Shown here one piece after another: positions 1 through 11,258 of a stretch of DNA of 64,000 bases. How positions within the stretch are numbered: the first letter of the stretch is position 1; each line of letters begins with the position of its first letter. Both the position numbers and the translations under genes were made by a program. The notes beneath the pieces are model-generated. The model did not search any database and was not told the origin of the DNA. It worked only from the letters and a program-made list of their open reading frames with translations. The stretch comes from Hermatobates lingyangjiaoensis (taxonomy: Eukaryota > Arthropoda > Insecta > Hemiptera > Hermatobatidae), in assembly GCA_026182355.1 (NCBI GenBank), contig JAPFBL010000035.1, positions 3,291,501 through 3,355,500 on the forward strand. The letters run 5' to 3'.

Positions 1-562
1 GTTTTTCTCGTTGTCAACAGTACACACTACAGAACTTGGTAAGGCATGTTAGGAATACAAGGTTTTCGCAATTGCAGTTTTCTTAAGACAGTTTAAAACA
101 TTATTTTTAGCTAGAAGCTCTGAGAAATTTCTTTTCTTGAACAAACGGGTAAAAATGAACATTTTACATATGAAGTAAACTTCACCAGAAGTAGAGCATC
201 GTAGTACTTGTATCATTTTGAATTGAAGTAACAAACACAAATGTCCTGACCTAATAATGACATGAAACTGGATAGGGTGGGTTCAGAGGTGGAAGAAGAC
301 TTTAATCAGAACTAAGAGAGCAGCTGTCCTCCTAAACTGAATCAAGTATCAAAGGCCAGGGTTATTTGAAGTGGAGCTATGTAAACATTCTGACAGTCGC
401 TTTCACAAACTGTTTTTACATCATCGAATAGTGCTAAAAACGTTTTCTATCATCTACTATAATGATGTTGCAGCGTTTGTATGCTTCTTTATTATCTTAC
501 TCCTACTAGAGTTTTAAACGTAATCCCCCCAAACTACATATATACATTCTAAAACTATTTCC

Positions 563-1384
563 TTTATGGAGGTTTGCTCTAGTATTAAACACTTTTCAAT
601 AAAACACCTTCAAAGAAAAAGATAAAACGAATACTAATAACCTAAGTAAAATATATAGTTTATTAATTAGTAATAAAAAACATTTTTGTGGCTTCATTTT
701 CGAAGTAGTTTTTCTTGAGTTTTTGTTTTTTTCCTGGGTTATCAAACTATGATACCGAGTGTTCGTAAATGTCGCTAAAAGCAGCACTGAAGCTGATTAG
801 AATACAATTATTAATTGTATACTTTTTTTTCAATAGAAAAATACCAAGGTAATAAGCATATGCATATAAATAATGCAACTTCTTATTTTTCATGTTATTG
901 TAATTAATTCTGTAAGAGGTGGCAGACCCCACAAGGGGCTGGTGCAGCCGGTGTGCCACACCAGAGCACTCTATTAGTATATTTAGTTCAGCGGCAAAGT
1001 TAAAAATTGAAATGGGTAATCATATATAAGAATTTTTTTGTATTGCTGAAGAAGAAAGGTATAATCACAACATTATACATTTATGTAATCTGGTTTGATA
1101 GTGAGAATTGCTAACTGATGTAATAATGAAAAGCTGTAATAAATACAGCATATCACTTTTCTCTATTTAATGAATTTATTAATAATTTATAATGTTAATA
1201 AAATTTAATCCATCTTTGAATCTTTTATTTGACTTTATAAATCTACTTCTTGCACCGGCACATTTTTTCCTCTCAAGGGGTCCGATTGATGTAGCCATGA
1301 AGATGTCTACAAATATAGGCGAAAAAATGGTTTAAAGGTCTTTTATTGAAAAGTGTTTGATGCTGAACCAAACCTCCATAAAGA
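563..1384. repeat. Inverted-repeat element, about 45-bp arms, about 820 bp overall
   Basis: Sequence near 563-612 (TTTATGGAGGTTTG, then AAACACTTTTCAATAAAAC) is repeated in reverse complement at 1336-1384. The arms are about 85-90% alike. The interior is AT-rich and non-coding. A non-autonomous DNA transposon is the likely type, but no target duplication was recognised. Confidence 0.5.
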
Positions 1385-2056
1385 AAAAATATAATATATG
1401 TTGTCGAGATAACAAAACATTGAATTATATTCTAAAACGACATGAAAAGGATATTTGAAATGTATGTTTGATTTATGTATTATACATCATAGGAATGACT
1501 TCATCGGAATGAATTTTTATGTCAAATCACACTTTTCGAACTGCTCTGGTTCTTTTTAGAATAGTATGCTCAATTGTGTGTACCCTATTAATGAAGCAAT
1601 TACTATTGTTAATTACGCTTCAAGGAGCTCTACGTAAATGACTTTAAATCATGGCTACATGTAAATCTGTAAAGCTTATAACCGACAAAAGATACAATAA
1701 ACAGAGCAATATTCAGTTTGACATACTTTAAAATCAAACGACGTTGGAGTTCGTGCCCTATTAGTATATTTAGTTATTTTATATGTAATCTGAGGATGAC
1801 CTAGGAAGATTCAAAGCTTATTATAGTACTAAGTTTAGTTAATAGTGATGTAGTAAGTTTAAAGTTTGTTTTCATTGCCCCTGTTGCATCAAGAACCCTT
1901 TGTACTTTTATGTCCCTGGTAAGACTGTTATAGCAATTACCATGCACCCAGCACAGAATTGCTATAAAATTGGAAGCAAGCAGTAAGAACGTTGAAACAG
2001 CAGGGAGCTATAATATATATATACACAATTAAAAGAAACGGTCCAGCGGACTTTTT

Positions 2057-2278
2057 TAAAATAAAATAAATTCAAAACGAAGGAAACACACAGACATAAC
2101 TCACATCGATATTTTGACCATCGTCGTCATCAGGAGGTGTGAAGAGCGAAGACTCCCTACCGCCCTGTCTTCCTGCGGGACTCTTCGCTCTTCACACCTC
2201 CTGATGACGACGATGGTCGAAATATCGATGTGAGTTATGTCTGTGTCTTTCTGTGTGTTTCCTTCGTTTTGAATTTAT

Positions 2279-2290
<12 letters not shown>
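2057..2290 (+). repeat. Inverted repeat with hammerhead-like core (family 1)
   Basis: Two arms of about 100 bp centred near 2160. On the plus strand, CTGATGA at 2201-2207 is followed by a GAC/GTC hairpin, GAAA at 2219-2222, the palindrome ATAT at 2222-2225 and C2226. The next eight bases (2227-2234) pair at 6 of 8 positions with 2193-2200, just before CTGATGA. This matches the type I hammerhead layout, with one extra C between the core and helix II. The left arm carries the same motif on the minus strand, but its GAAA is changed to AAAA. The right arm runs into a (TA)n tract. Confidence 0.5.

Positions 2291-2346
<56 letters not shown>
2284..2346. repeat. (TA)n microsatellite
   Basis: About 30 uninterrupted TA units between two hairpin elements. 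Confidence 0.95.
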
Positions 2347-2348
<2 letters not shown>

Positions 2349-2456
2349 GATCAAACCACAATAAGAAATGGGAAAACAAGACTAAGATCTTTCAACCGTA
2401 ACAAGCGGTTGAAAGATCTTAGTCTTGTTTTCCCATTTCTTATTGTGGTTTGATCA
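2346..2456. repeat. Inverted repeat, family 2, loop-deleted copy
   Basis: Nearly perfect arms (TGATCAAACCACAATAAG and complement) meet at about 2400. Compared with 16156-16330, the CTGACGA cores are missing and only the helix II remnant (AACCGTAACAAGCGGTTG) plus GAAAGATCTTAG remain. A (TA)n tract precedes it. Confidence 0.65.
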
Positions 2457-2504
2457 TTGATTGTTGTTTCACGTGTTTATGTGAAATCTTTATATATATA
2501 TATA

Positions 2505-2645
2505 TGGGTCTCCAACCGTCTCTGAACCAGTGCGCTTGGTTTCTCTCTCTTATCTCTCCTGAAGACGGTTAAAACCTAAAATTAGAGACTGTAAGTGTGT
2601 TCTTTTGATTTCTCTATGTTTCTTTGTCTATATATTTAAGATTAC
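2505..2645 (+). repeat. Hammerhead-like element, family 3
   Basis: Single-orientation copy with GGTCTCCAACCGTCTCTG, CAGTGCGCTTGGTTTC, then CTGAAGA at 2559-2565, a hairpin, and ATTAGAGACTGTAAGTGTG. GAAA is changed to TAAA, so this copy looks inactive. The same family recurs at 36984, 37130, 47935, 58841 and 59560. Confidence 0.5.
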
Positions 2646-3098
2646 ATCTCAAATATGTAATCTTAATTAATTTAATTTTATATTAAAAGTTGCTAATTTA
2701 GTGTACTTGAAGCCGTTATAAATTTTTAATTTAAGTTTTGACTGTAGAAACTAACTGAGAATGTATTCCTAGCTGTCCACCTGTTAGGCTGGATAGATAC
2801 ATATTTAATATAAGTATAAAGAACGTAAATCACAATATTTGCAGAACTTTCCTATTATTTAAACTTTAAACATGAATATCAAAAAGAAAAAAAAAACTTT
2901 ATTACTTCTTGGTTGGTTAAATCGGAATTGCCAGTTCTTTCAGGCAGAAAAATGTTAGTTGGCTTGCGTTAAATGAATGACTCATTGTTTTTACTGTAGT
3001 TGAGAGTAGCACTAACGAATATCAAGCATCGATTTGACTTACGACTCATACTGTCTAAAAATAAAGTCACTTCTATCACATTAAAGGCAATCTGATGC

Positions 3099-3702
3099 TA
3101 GGGCTGTGGAGTCGGAGTCGAGACAAATTTATGGACTGAACGAGTCGGAGTTACCGACTCTGACACCTCAAAACAAATTAATAAGAATCATAGGCATCTA
3201 AAATACTGTGTCTCGTCTCTCAGACTCAACTTGCTTAGGGTCAAATTTACAAATATAAAAAAAGATGGTGAATACCTATGCAATTGTATTTGTAAGTACT
3301 TGTACACCATATTTGAACATTATGGTTGCTATAATTACAGAGATATGATGCAAACAAGAACTTTCAAAATGAGTTTTCTTTCTTCTTCAACTATGAATTT
3401 GTTATGATTACTAGCTATGCTACAATAATGTGTATGGAGATTATATTATTATAATTTTATATTATAAACATTCATTGTTAATTAATATACTTTTTTTTTA
3501 AAATAAAGTTCATAAAAGAAGTCAAAAAAGCCTTTAAATTATTTATGACCTTCAATTAGCCTGATAATTCACTTAAATTGCTGACAGGTAACATACAATA
3601 CAAAAATGGTGTAAGCATAAATATCCAATTATTATTAACTCGTCGGTTCTTTCAAATATCCCGGAGTAGAATTTTCTAAGTCTCGACTCACCAGATCTGT
3701 CT
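3099..3702. mobile_element. Degenerate hAT-type MITE
   Basis: The left end TAGGGCTGTGGAGTCGGAGT is a widespread hAT-like terminus rich in GGAGTCGG. An imperfect complementary end (TCTCGACTCACCAGATCTG) lies near 3680-3702. Internal stretches repeat ACTGAACGAGTCGGAGTT and its complement. No transposase reading frame was seen. Confidence 0.45.
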
Positions 3703-6171
3703 GATTCTTCTTTTTTTTAAATTATAATTTAGAAATACGTTAACATTAAATGTCAGCACTTCTTTTGGTATAAAATCGACTAGCTAATATATGGGTTAGC
3801 TTATGTTAACAGTACTTCTCTGACATATTGTGTCAAATTCACAGCTAATTCTGTGTTTACTACTTTTTTATTTACCACCTATTTCTTTTCAATTTGCCGT
3901 TATTCTTTAGCAGGTTAGACAGAGACATGGTAAAGCTTTAATGCCAGATGAGAATTTGTCAAGATTTAGATAAAGTGGCAACGTGTTATTTAGATGGTAG
4001 GTTGAAAGCTGTCTAGAAGAGCTGTAAACCTGTTTTTATGGTAGTGATGAGAGTAGGTAGTATTTTATTTGTATCTGTTCCATAATAGATGATGATTTAA
4101 ACCGTTGATGGTATATTAGAGTGTGCTCTAAATTCCTGATTTATTCTGTTATCACGTCTGTGGCACAGCTTTTTTGCAACCTCCCAACAGCTCAACGACA
4201 AATTACAAGGCAATAAAGCTGCAGTTAATTTTAAAACTTTACATACTTTACAAAAACGACACTTCGGGTGGAATTATGGGCTGAAAATCAACTGATATAG
4301 GAGGGATCGCGAAGGAACAGACCATAAGAATCCCTATGGCACACGAAAACGTTCCAAATGCAAGTTTATCCAGTGTATTTAAACTACTGCTAAAGTAAAA
4401 ACAAGATAAATCCATTCAATAAGTGAAATTTACATTAAACATAAATCCATTAGTATTTAGTTTAGAGAAAAATCCGATACAAACAAGATTTTTCATTTGT
4501 GAGATTGTGTAAGGTTAGGCTACGCTTTTTAACCTACTCTGTTCGTCTTATTCACTTCACCATCTGATTAAAGTTGTATAAAACGCGAAAGAGTTGAAGT
4601 TACACTTTTCTTGTATTATATCTTTAAATAATTCTGTTTGAATAACCTCTACTATATTTATTTGGTTGGGAACTGCTTTAGTTAGTCTGAAATCGGTAAT
4701 TATCAAAGAATTTTAAGGTATTGCTGACCAGAATTTTTGTGGGTACAGTTACTGGTGAGAATTAGTTAATTCAGTTTTTTTTTAAATAACCACTAATTGA
4801 ATCATTCAGTTTAGTTCAAGAGAGCCGGAGATACCCTAATTCAGGAGAATGTAATTAAAATTGTTAACTCACCATTCTCCAGCAACCCTGCCACCTCTGG
4901 ATCCTACAAAAACACCTTAATTAAATAATTGTTCAGGAAACAAAAAGTAGATAGCATATTCAAAACATAAGTATTTTATTTAATATATTTATATTATTAG
5001 TACACCTGGTTATAAAATTAACAACAGCTGTTTTTAGAAAATTAAAGCTTATGAACAAATGCATTAATTTTAACTCCAAGATAAAAAACTGAAACAGAAA
5101 AGTCACATGGATTAAAAAATTCACACGAAAGAAGTGGGAAAGTTTGACCTACAAATCATAACCTACTTTATTTCTAAACAAAAGTGTTTCTTGTCCTATA
5201 AATACAAAATCTTAAATCTAGAAAACAGAATGTAAACATGTAAGTATACCTCATTTCGTTTTTACGAAAAGGACTTTTATTAGCGTTTTAAATAAAAATT
5301 CACTTAATACAAGTAGTGCAAGAGATGCCTTTAAAGACTCGAAATATCAACGGAAATACACATCAATATATTAAACCTCTTGTACATAAACTTTACATAG
5401 AAACAATTAACTTGCAGTATCGAGTCAGCCTGACTGCTCTCTGGCGGCGATGCATAGAACTCTTTAAGACATAACGAGAATTAAAAGGGACCAATCAAAT
5501 GGCGACTTTTGAAACAACACTGAAGATTAATAAGAAAATAACTACTCTTCGAATAAAAATCTCTAGGAAAATAAAAGTATTTTAAATACTGAAAAAAGTG
5601 CTTAATACTGGAGGGAAAAAGCAATTTAAAATGTAAAACTCATTTGAAGACCAACAAGTTTATCAGTTTATTTAAGTACTATTAGATAACATGAAGTAGA
5701 AAGATGAGAAAGGCGGTATTAAAACTGGAGATGAATGTCCCGTATCTCTTAAATCACAATGCTCTGACAAGTACTATGCAAACAGCTTCCATCACCAATA
5801 ATGGCCCGCTCTTTCTCTAACAATTAATCTACAAATAAATATTTTATACACATACAAAATCCTATTTTATCATACACATAAAAATTAATTCTTTAAAGTA
5901 GGCAAGAAAAACAGCCAGTAAGATAAAACACCAAACAAATAATGGAATGTTTTTTTTTTACAAATATAAACTGGCTCGTCATCTCACTTTGAGATTTGAG
6001 TAATTCACTAACAGGAAATGATCCTCCATTGTGGAACATTTTTATTGTCCACACTCACTTAAACATTATGACTGAAGCAAACAAATTACACTATACATAT
6101 AACATACTGGTACAAAAAAAAAGCAAAAATCATTGTTCAAGAAATACAAATTGAAACTTATTTAAAAGTGT
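3703..6171. other. AT-rich intergenic sequence, nothing recognised
   Basis: No exon, repeat end or RNA gene was recognised. It lies beyond the candidate polyadenylation site of the Fas3-like gene; unannotated 3' UTR cannot be excluded. Confidence 0.5.
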
Positions 6172-6177
6172 TTTATT
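6172..6177 (-). promoter_or_regulatory. Candidate polyadenylation signal AATAAA for the Fas3-like transcript
   Basis: AATAAA on the minus strand about 225 nt after the stop codon. This would give a short 3' UTR. Further AATAAA hexamers occur downstream, so the site really used is uncertain. Confidence 0.3.
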
Positions 6178-6399
6178 AAGGGTTGATTAACAACTGCAAG
6201 TGTTTACAACGAAAATTGATTTTGAATACTGTAGTTTTAAAATACGAAATTTGAAGCAGAGCTACACTTGAAAAGTTTTCATCACATGAGTGAAATGTTC
6301 ATTGACAGTGTATGGTTGAGCCAATACTGTAGGGGGAATGACTGAGTTTATTAACGGTAGGCTGGGAGGGACTCAACACTTGGGCGTTTAAAGTAGTTT

Positions 6400-6551
6400 T
6401 CACACAGGTGTGTCTTCCTTGGGCTTTTTCAATTCAGGAGTTGTTGAGATGAACTCGGAGCTATTGTGGTTAACGGCGGGATTATCGTTGCCACCTTCTG
6501 GTTGCTGCAGTTTTTCGGGGTCTTTCGAGTCCCCCCCTCCCACAAGACCGC
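6400..6551 (-). CDS. Fas3: Fas3-like terminal exon: cytoplasmic tail and stop codon
   Basis: A 152-nt coding part of the last exon, phase 1 in, stop TGA at 6400-6402. The acceptor is TATCTTTTTCAG ending at 6552. The product runs LVGGGDSKDPEKLQQPEGGN, then DNPAVNHNSSEFISTTPELK, then KPKEDTPV. The tail is polar and low in complexity, with no recognisable domain. The final T-P-V fits the class I PDZ ligand pattern S/T-x-V, so binding of a junctional scaffold is possible; this is inference. Drosophila Fas3 isoforms, as remembered, differ in their tails. The exon is 22 kb from the transmembrane exon, so other terminal exons could be used in between. Confidence 0.78.
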
Positions 6552-9500
6552 CTGAAAAAGATATAGCGATTGTAGCAAAACGTCTCACTTTCACAAAGCA
6601 CTCAGATATACTTCAAAGAAAAGCTCTTCTTGCACTGCCATACCACGCTTGTGCCTTTAGAAGCCTCGTCATCTATCAAATTAAGTAAATAAAATATTCA
6701 CCTTACATGTTATAAACGAGTAATAAATAAAAGATACTTAATGTTCTATACATTAAAACCTAAACACCCGATATTTTTTTACCAGAATTTAGGAGACATT
6801 TAAAATTTTAATATAAATTTTGTATTAAAAGAGTTAACACTTTTAATATTGAACGAAAATATAATTCCGCAAATCTTTTTCATAATTATAAAGAAAAGTC
6901 AAGATATATCAAAAATTAAGGCGATTTCACTGCAAGATGCATTCGATAAAAAATTATTTTACTACAGATTTAGCAAAGCCAATAAATCCATTACACGTTG
7001 TCGAGTAACATCTTCAGAGATTGAGGATTACCGAAGGCGATAACGCCAGACCTCCATTTATTTCCCCAGGAGAGTAAGAAAAATACTTCAAGAATATCAC
7101 TTTGGACACTTACTTTGGTCAATACCGTATATTTTGTATTAAATTAATTTAGTATCCACTATGTGAAGATAATATTTGAGTTGTTTATAACTTTTTTACG
7201 ATTTTCCTAACTCACTTAGACTTGTTATTAGGATTGTTTCAAAGTTTACCTAATGGACGCAAATTTTCCAAATACTAGTTGCGTTAGAAGTAAACTTTAT
7301 TTTATTCAATTATTTTAAATTCTTTCCATATTTTCCTTCTATTGCTAACTTTTTATCTTTAATTTCTTATCTTTTACTTTGTTGTTTGAAAGTGGGAATA
7401 TTGGCAGCACTGAGATCTTCGTATTATATACAGGACTGTTTCAACTTTAACTATTAAAAGAAATATAAAGGCAACAGGGAAGATAATATATCAGCTTAAT
7501 TTCCCATATCAAATTTATTAAGTTAATAACGATATTGTATTTTGAACGTACATAAATCAACTTATAAACCGAAATATGAAAATATTAAAAAAAAATTGAG
7601 AGAATTCCACGCAGTAAACTTCTGGAGTAATGTCCAAATTTTAAAAATATTCAATAAAAAGAAGTATGAAGTATTTGAAAGGGAGGTTAAGTTTTTAATG
7701 AAGAAATAATGAGTTGTAGCTGCTTTGATGTAAACTGAGGAGTGTGGGGAGGAAATATCGGTATTGAGGACAAATCAGCAAGTTAGGTTTCATCAGGGTT
7801 ATAAAAGACTCACATTTGTAAGGGTAACGGGTCCTATTTTAATAATTCTGTAATTACAATTTAATAAAAGAAAACTCAATTAAGTTTTGTTTGAAACGTT
7901 AGTAAATCCTTTTAACTTAGTTCAAATATATTTTTCATTTTCATTATTTATATATAAAAATATGATCCACTATTAGTTCTCACACTGAACTGAGTATATA
8001 TAGGTTGTATATTATTTGACTACGATTTTTAGTTTGTTCTCAGTTGTTTGCTTACCGGATTTTAGTCCTGCAGAATTAATTGACATAATATCGTTAATAT
8101 TATCTGCTCTTTAGATGGTCAAATTTTAGCCTAGAATTTATCTTAGCACATATTGACTATTCTACCAACTAGATAACAAGTTTACAGAAAGTGTACAAAG
8201 AGTGGTAGAGTTTAAAAAAAGTGGTCAATAAAGTAATTTATTTTATCCATTTTTTGGGAAAGAAAGACGCCATCGAGATCATTTCATTAATCGACTTGTA
8301 TCACGGACATGAGATACTCATAAAGAAGTCTGTTTGTATGCCCGTTCGCATAATAGAATTTCACTCATCGGGTGTGTTCTACTAAATAACCAAATTGGTA
8401 TCATTCATTACTTCTTGCAGAGCTCGTATAGATTACTTTTTAGATCATGTCTTTGTCTCAATATATAATAATTATTACCAATAAAAGAAATGGAAAATTG
8501 AAAGCTAATTCTTTAGATTGAATATTTAAAAAAAAACAACAAAACTTTAAAGATAATCTGAAAATACATGTTAAATTACAAATTTTTTTCTCTACAACTT
8601 TGATTGGAAATATGTTTTTCCATGACATAATGAAATCCTTTGAAATCTTAAAAACTGTATAAATGTCAAATTAGTGTTTGATTTTTCTTCATATTTTGAC
8701 ATTTGCCTGTTAGTGATGCAGATGTTTTTATCTTGCAAGCTTTGTATTGATGTTTATTACCATTAAAATTACCCGATGTAAACCGGGTCAGCTTTTTAGT
8801 TCGGTTAGAAGTTATTAATAATTTATTCTGTGATGACATCTTTCATTATTTCGACTTATTCATTTAATGCTAATTCTCGGAGAGTTAACTATCAAACTAT
8901 CATAAGCCTTAATTATTTTTATCCTGGAAGTAACAATCAACAACATTATGCTATTAATGTGAAAACTTGCTTAACAATTTGTATGTTTTGTTGGCAGATA
9001 AATAAAATGTATATCTGTTAAATAAACATACTTGTCTAATATCAGAATAACTGAAATCATTGGTTGGTAATTCAGATGGTAAATCCCGTTTAATAAGTAA
9101 ATAATTTAATCAATTTTATAAGAAACTTGTTATATATTTATTCTTTAAACGAGATGTTTATCAAAATAGCAAAATTTTGTTATAGCTTTCAATTTCTAAT
9201 ATAATTCATTTTAAAAATCATAATTTTGACTCGTGATGTAATTACAAATACATCTAAAATATGTGAAAATTGTAGAAATGGATTAAGCTCGATTTATGCC
9301 TTGATTAAATTTTTTTTTTAGAGAAATTACAAACTGTCAAATAAAAACAACTATAATTCATGATAACAGACTGTAGATAACATGATAGATAACAGGTTAT
9401 CTATGACTGTATGGTTACACCCACGATTTGAGAAAATAATAATCTTTAACAAATAATATTAATAAACTTAAAATTTTTAACTTTACCTATGAAATGAAGT

Positions 9501-11202
9501 TCAAACGAATGTAGTATGTTCACTCTTTGAACAAATACTATTTTATAATTTGTTTGATAAGAAAAATCCACCACGGACAGGTGAATATCAGAATGTAAAG
9601 AAATGGTGAATTTTTGACTATATACTTTTACAGTTTTTAAGATTTAGAAGGCTTAGATTAAATCATAGAAAATATATGTTGGCTAAAAGTTTTAAGATAA
9701 TAAAATTTTTAATCTACCACTTATTTTGGATTTTTTTAGAAAGTTTCTACTAGGTTTTACTTTAACTATTAATGGTTCAGTGCTCGAGGAAGAAGGCAAG
9801 AGGTGTATGAAGGAGTGCTTTAACTTAACAAATACTCTTTGTTCGCTTTTTGTTTTCTTATTACCTTTTTGGAACGTATTTATTTCTCTTTAGGTAGACT
9901 TGAATGTTTACTTGCATTCCTAATAATTCTTTTATGCAAATATATTGAGTCACCTTTGCATATGTACAGACAATATGCTGTTTATAATCTTTAAGACTCT
10001 GCAAAAAACCATTTGCAGATCAAAAATCCACAAATCCTAAGTTTCGGTTAAAATATAATATACATTTAAACATTTATAATTGAAATAGTTTATTCTTTTA
10101 TATAAAGAAAAAAAAACTATTTCATTGCCCAGCAGAACTGTTTTTTTAATTACATCATGCTTTATCATAACCAATGTTCAACCTTTTGCAAAATAAAACG
10201 ATTTTAATTATTCAAGATATCCTTTTATTCTTGTTCTAAAGTTATTGAGGTACGTTATCAAACATCAAGGTAGCTCTTAATAGCCAATAAATTATGCAAG
10301 ACGTTTGCAGTCGATAAGATCGTCTGTTTGACCAATAAGCCCTTAACCCCACTCTTACTATTTAATAATTATTCAAGTTAATTGGAATAATTGAATTATT
10401 GAAGCAGTCATTTTTAAAAAACAAGTTCGCCTTAATCTTTAATACTCTCAATATACTACATTATTTTATTCAGCCTAGACAACAAAAATATATTTCTAAA
10501 TTTGGAAATACTGATATTTGTTTTTTAGTGGATAATTACTCACAAAGTAATTATTTATTTATATAGCAAGATTTTACAGTAAGCACGTAAAATAAAAATA
10601 ATGTCTAAACCACAGTAAGGAGATCAGAAAAATTACTGAGATCTTTTAACCAAAACAATTAGTCTTCGTTAGAGTTTAACTAAGTGATGCAGAACATCTG
10701 GTATGGTATTGAGAAGGAAGGAAGGCAAGAGAGGTATTTCAAGGGATCTAAAGTGCAAGGAAAGAGAAGAAAGGCCTGGGAAGGCATTTAGGGTAAATAG
10801 AGCAAAGTTTTGTTTTCTCATCGCTCTTCCCAGACCTTGTACTCTTTCCTTGCGTTTTACACCCCTTAGAATATCTCTTTCACATCCCTATCTTCTCTTG
10901 GATGTTCTGCATTATTCCTTTCAGTATCAGTGAGACTCTAACGAATACCCTTTTTTTTTTTGTTTGAAAGATCTTAGCAATTTTTTCTGATTTTCCTACA
11001 AGATTTTCTATTCAGGGTACATATATATAACAAGATTTCAGAATAAACACGTGAAATAACAATTAACGTTCAAACCACAATAAGAAATAAGACTAAGATG
11101 TTTCAACCATAACTGTTGGGATTTGACTCTGACGAAGACTGCTTGTTGCAGTTGAAAGATCGTGGTCTTTTTTTCTCATTTCTTATTGTGGTTTCAACGT
11201 TG

Positions 11203-11258
<56 letters not shown>

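Larger units (their letters stand above)
1..3098. other. Downstream AT-rich sequence with repeat elements, no gene seen
   Basis: No coding exon is supported. It holds an inverted-repeat pair (563-1384) and three hairpin elements with a (TA)n tract (2057-2645), listed separately. Open frames here are short and AT-rich. Confidence 0.5.

Noticed and set aside
2253..2453. Open frames with (YI)n tracts, also at 11103, 16819, 34288 and 56745
   Set aside because: Translations of (TA)n microsatellites.
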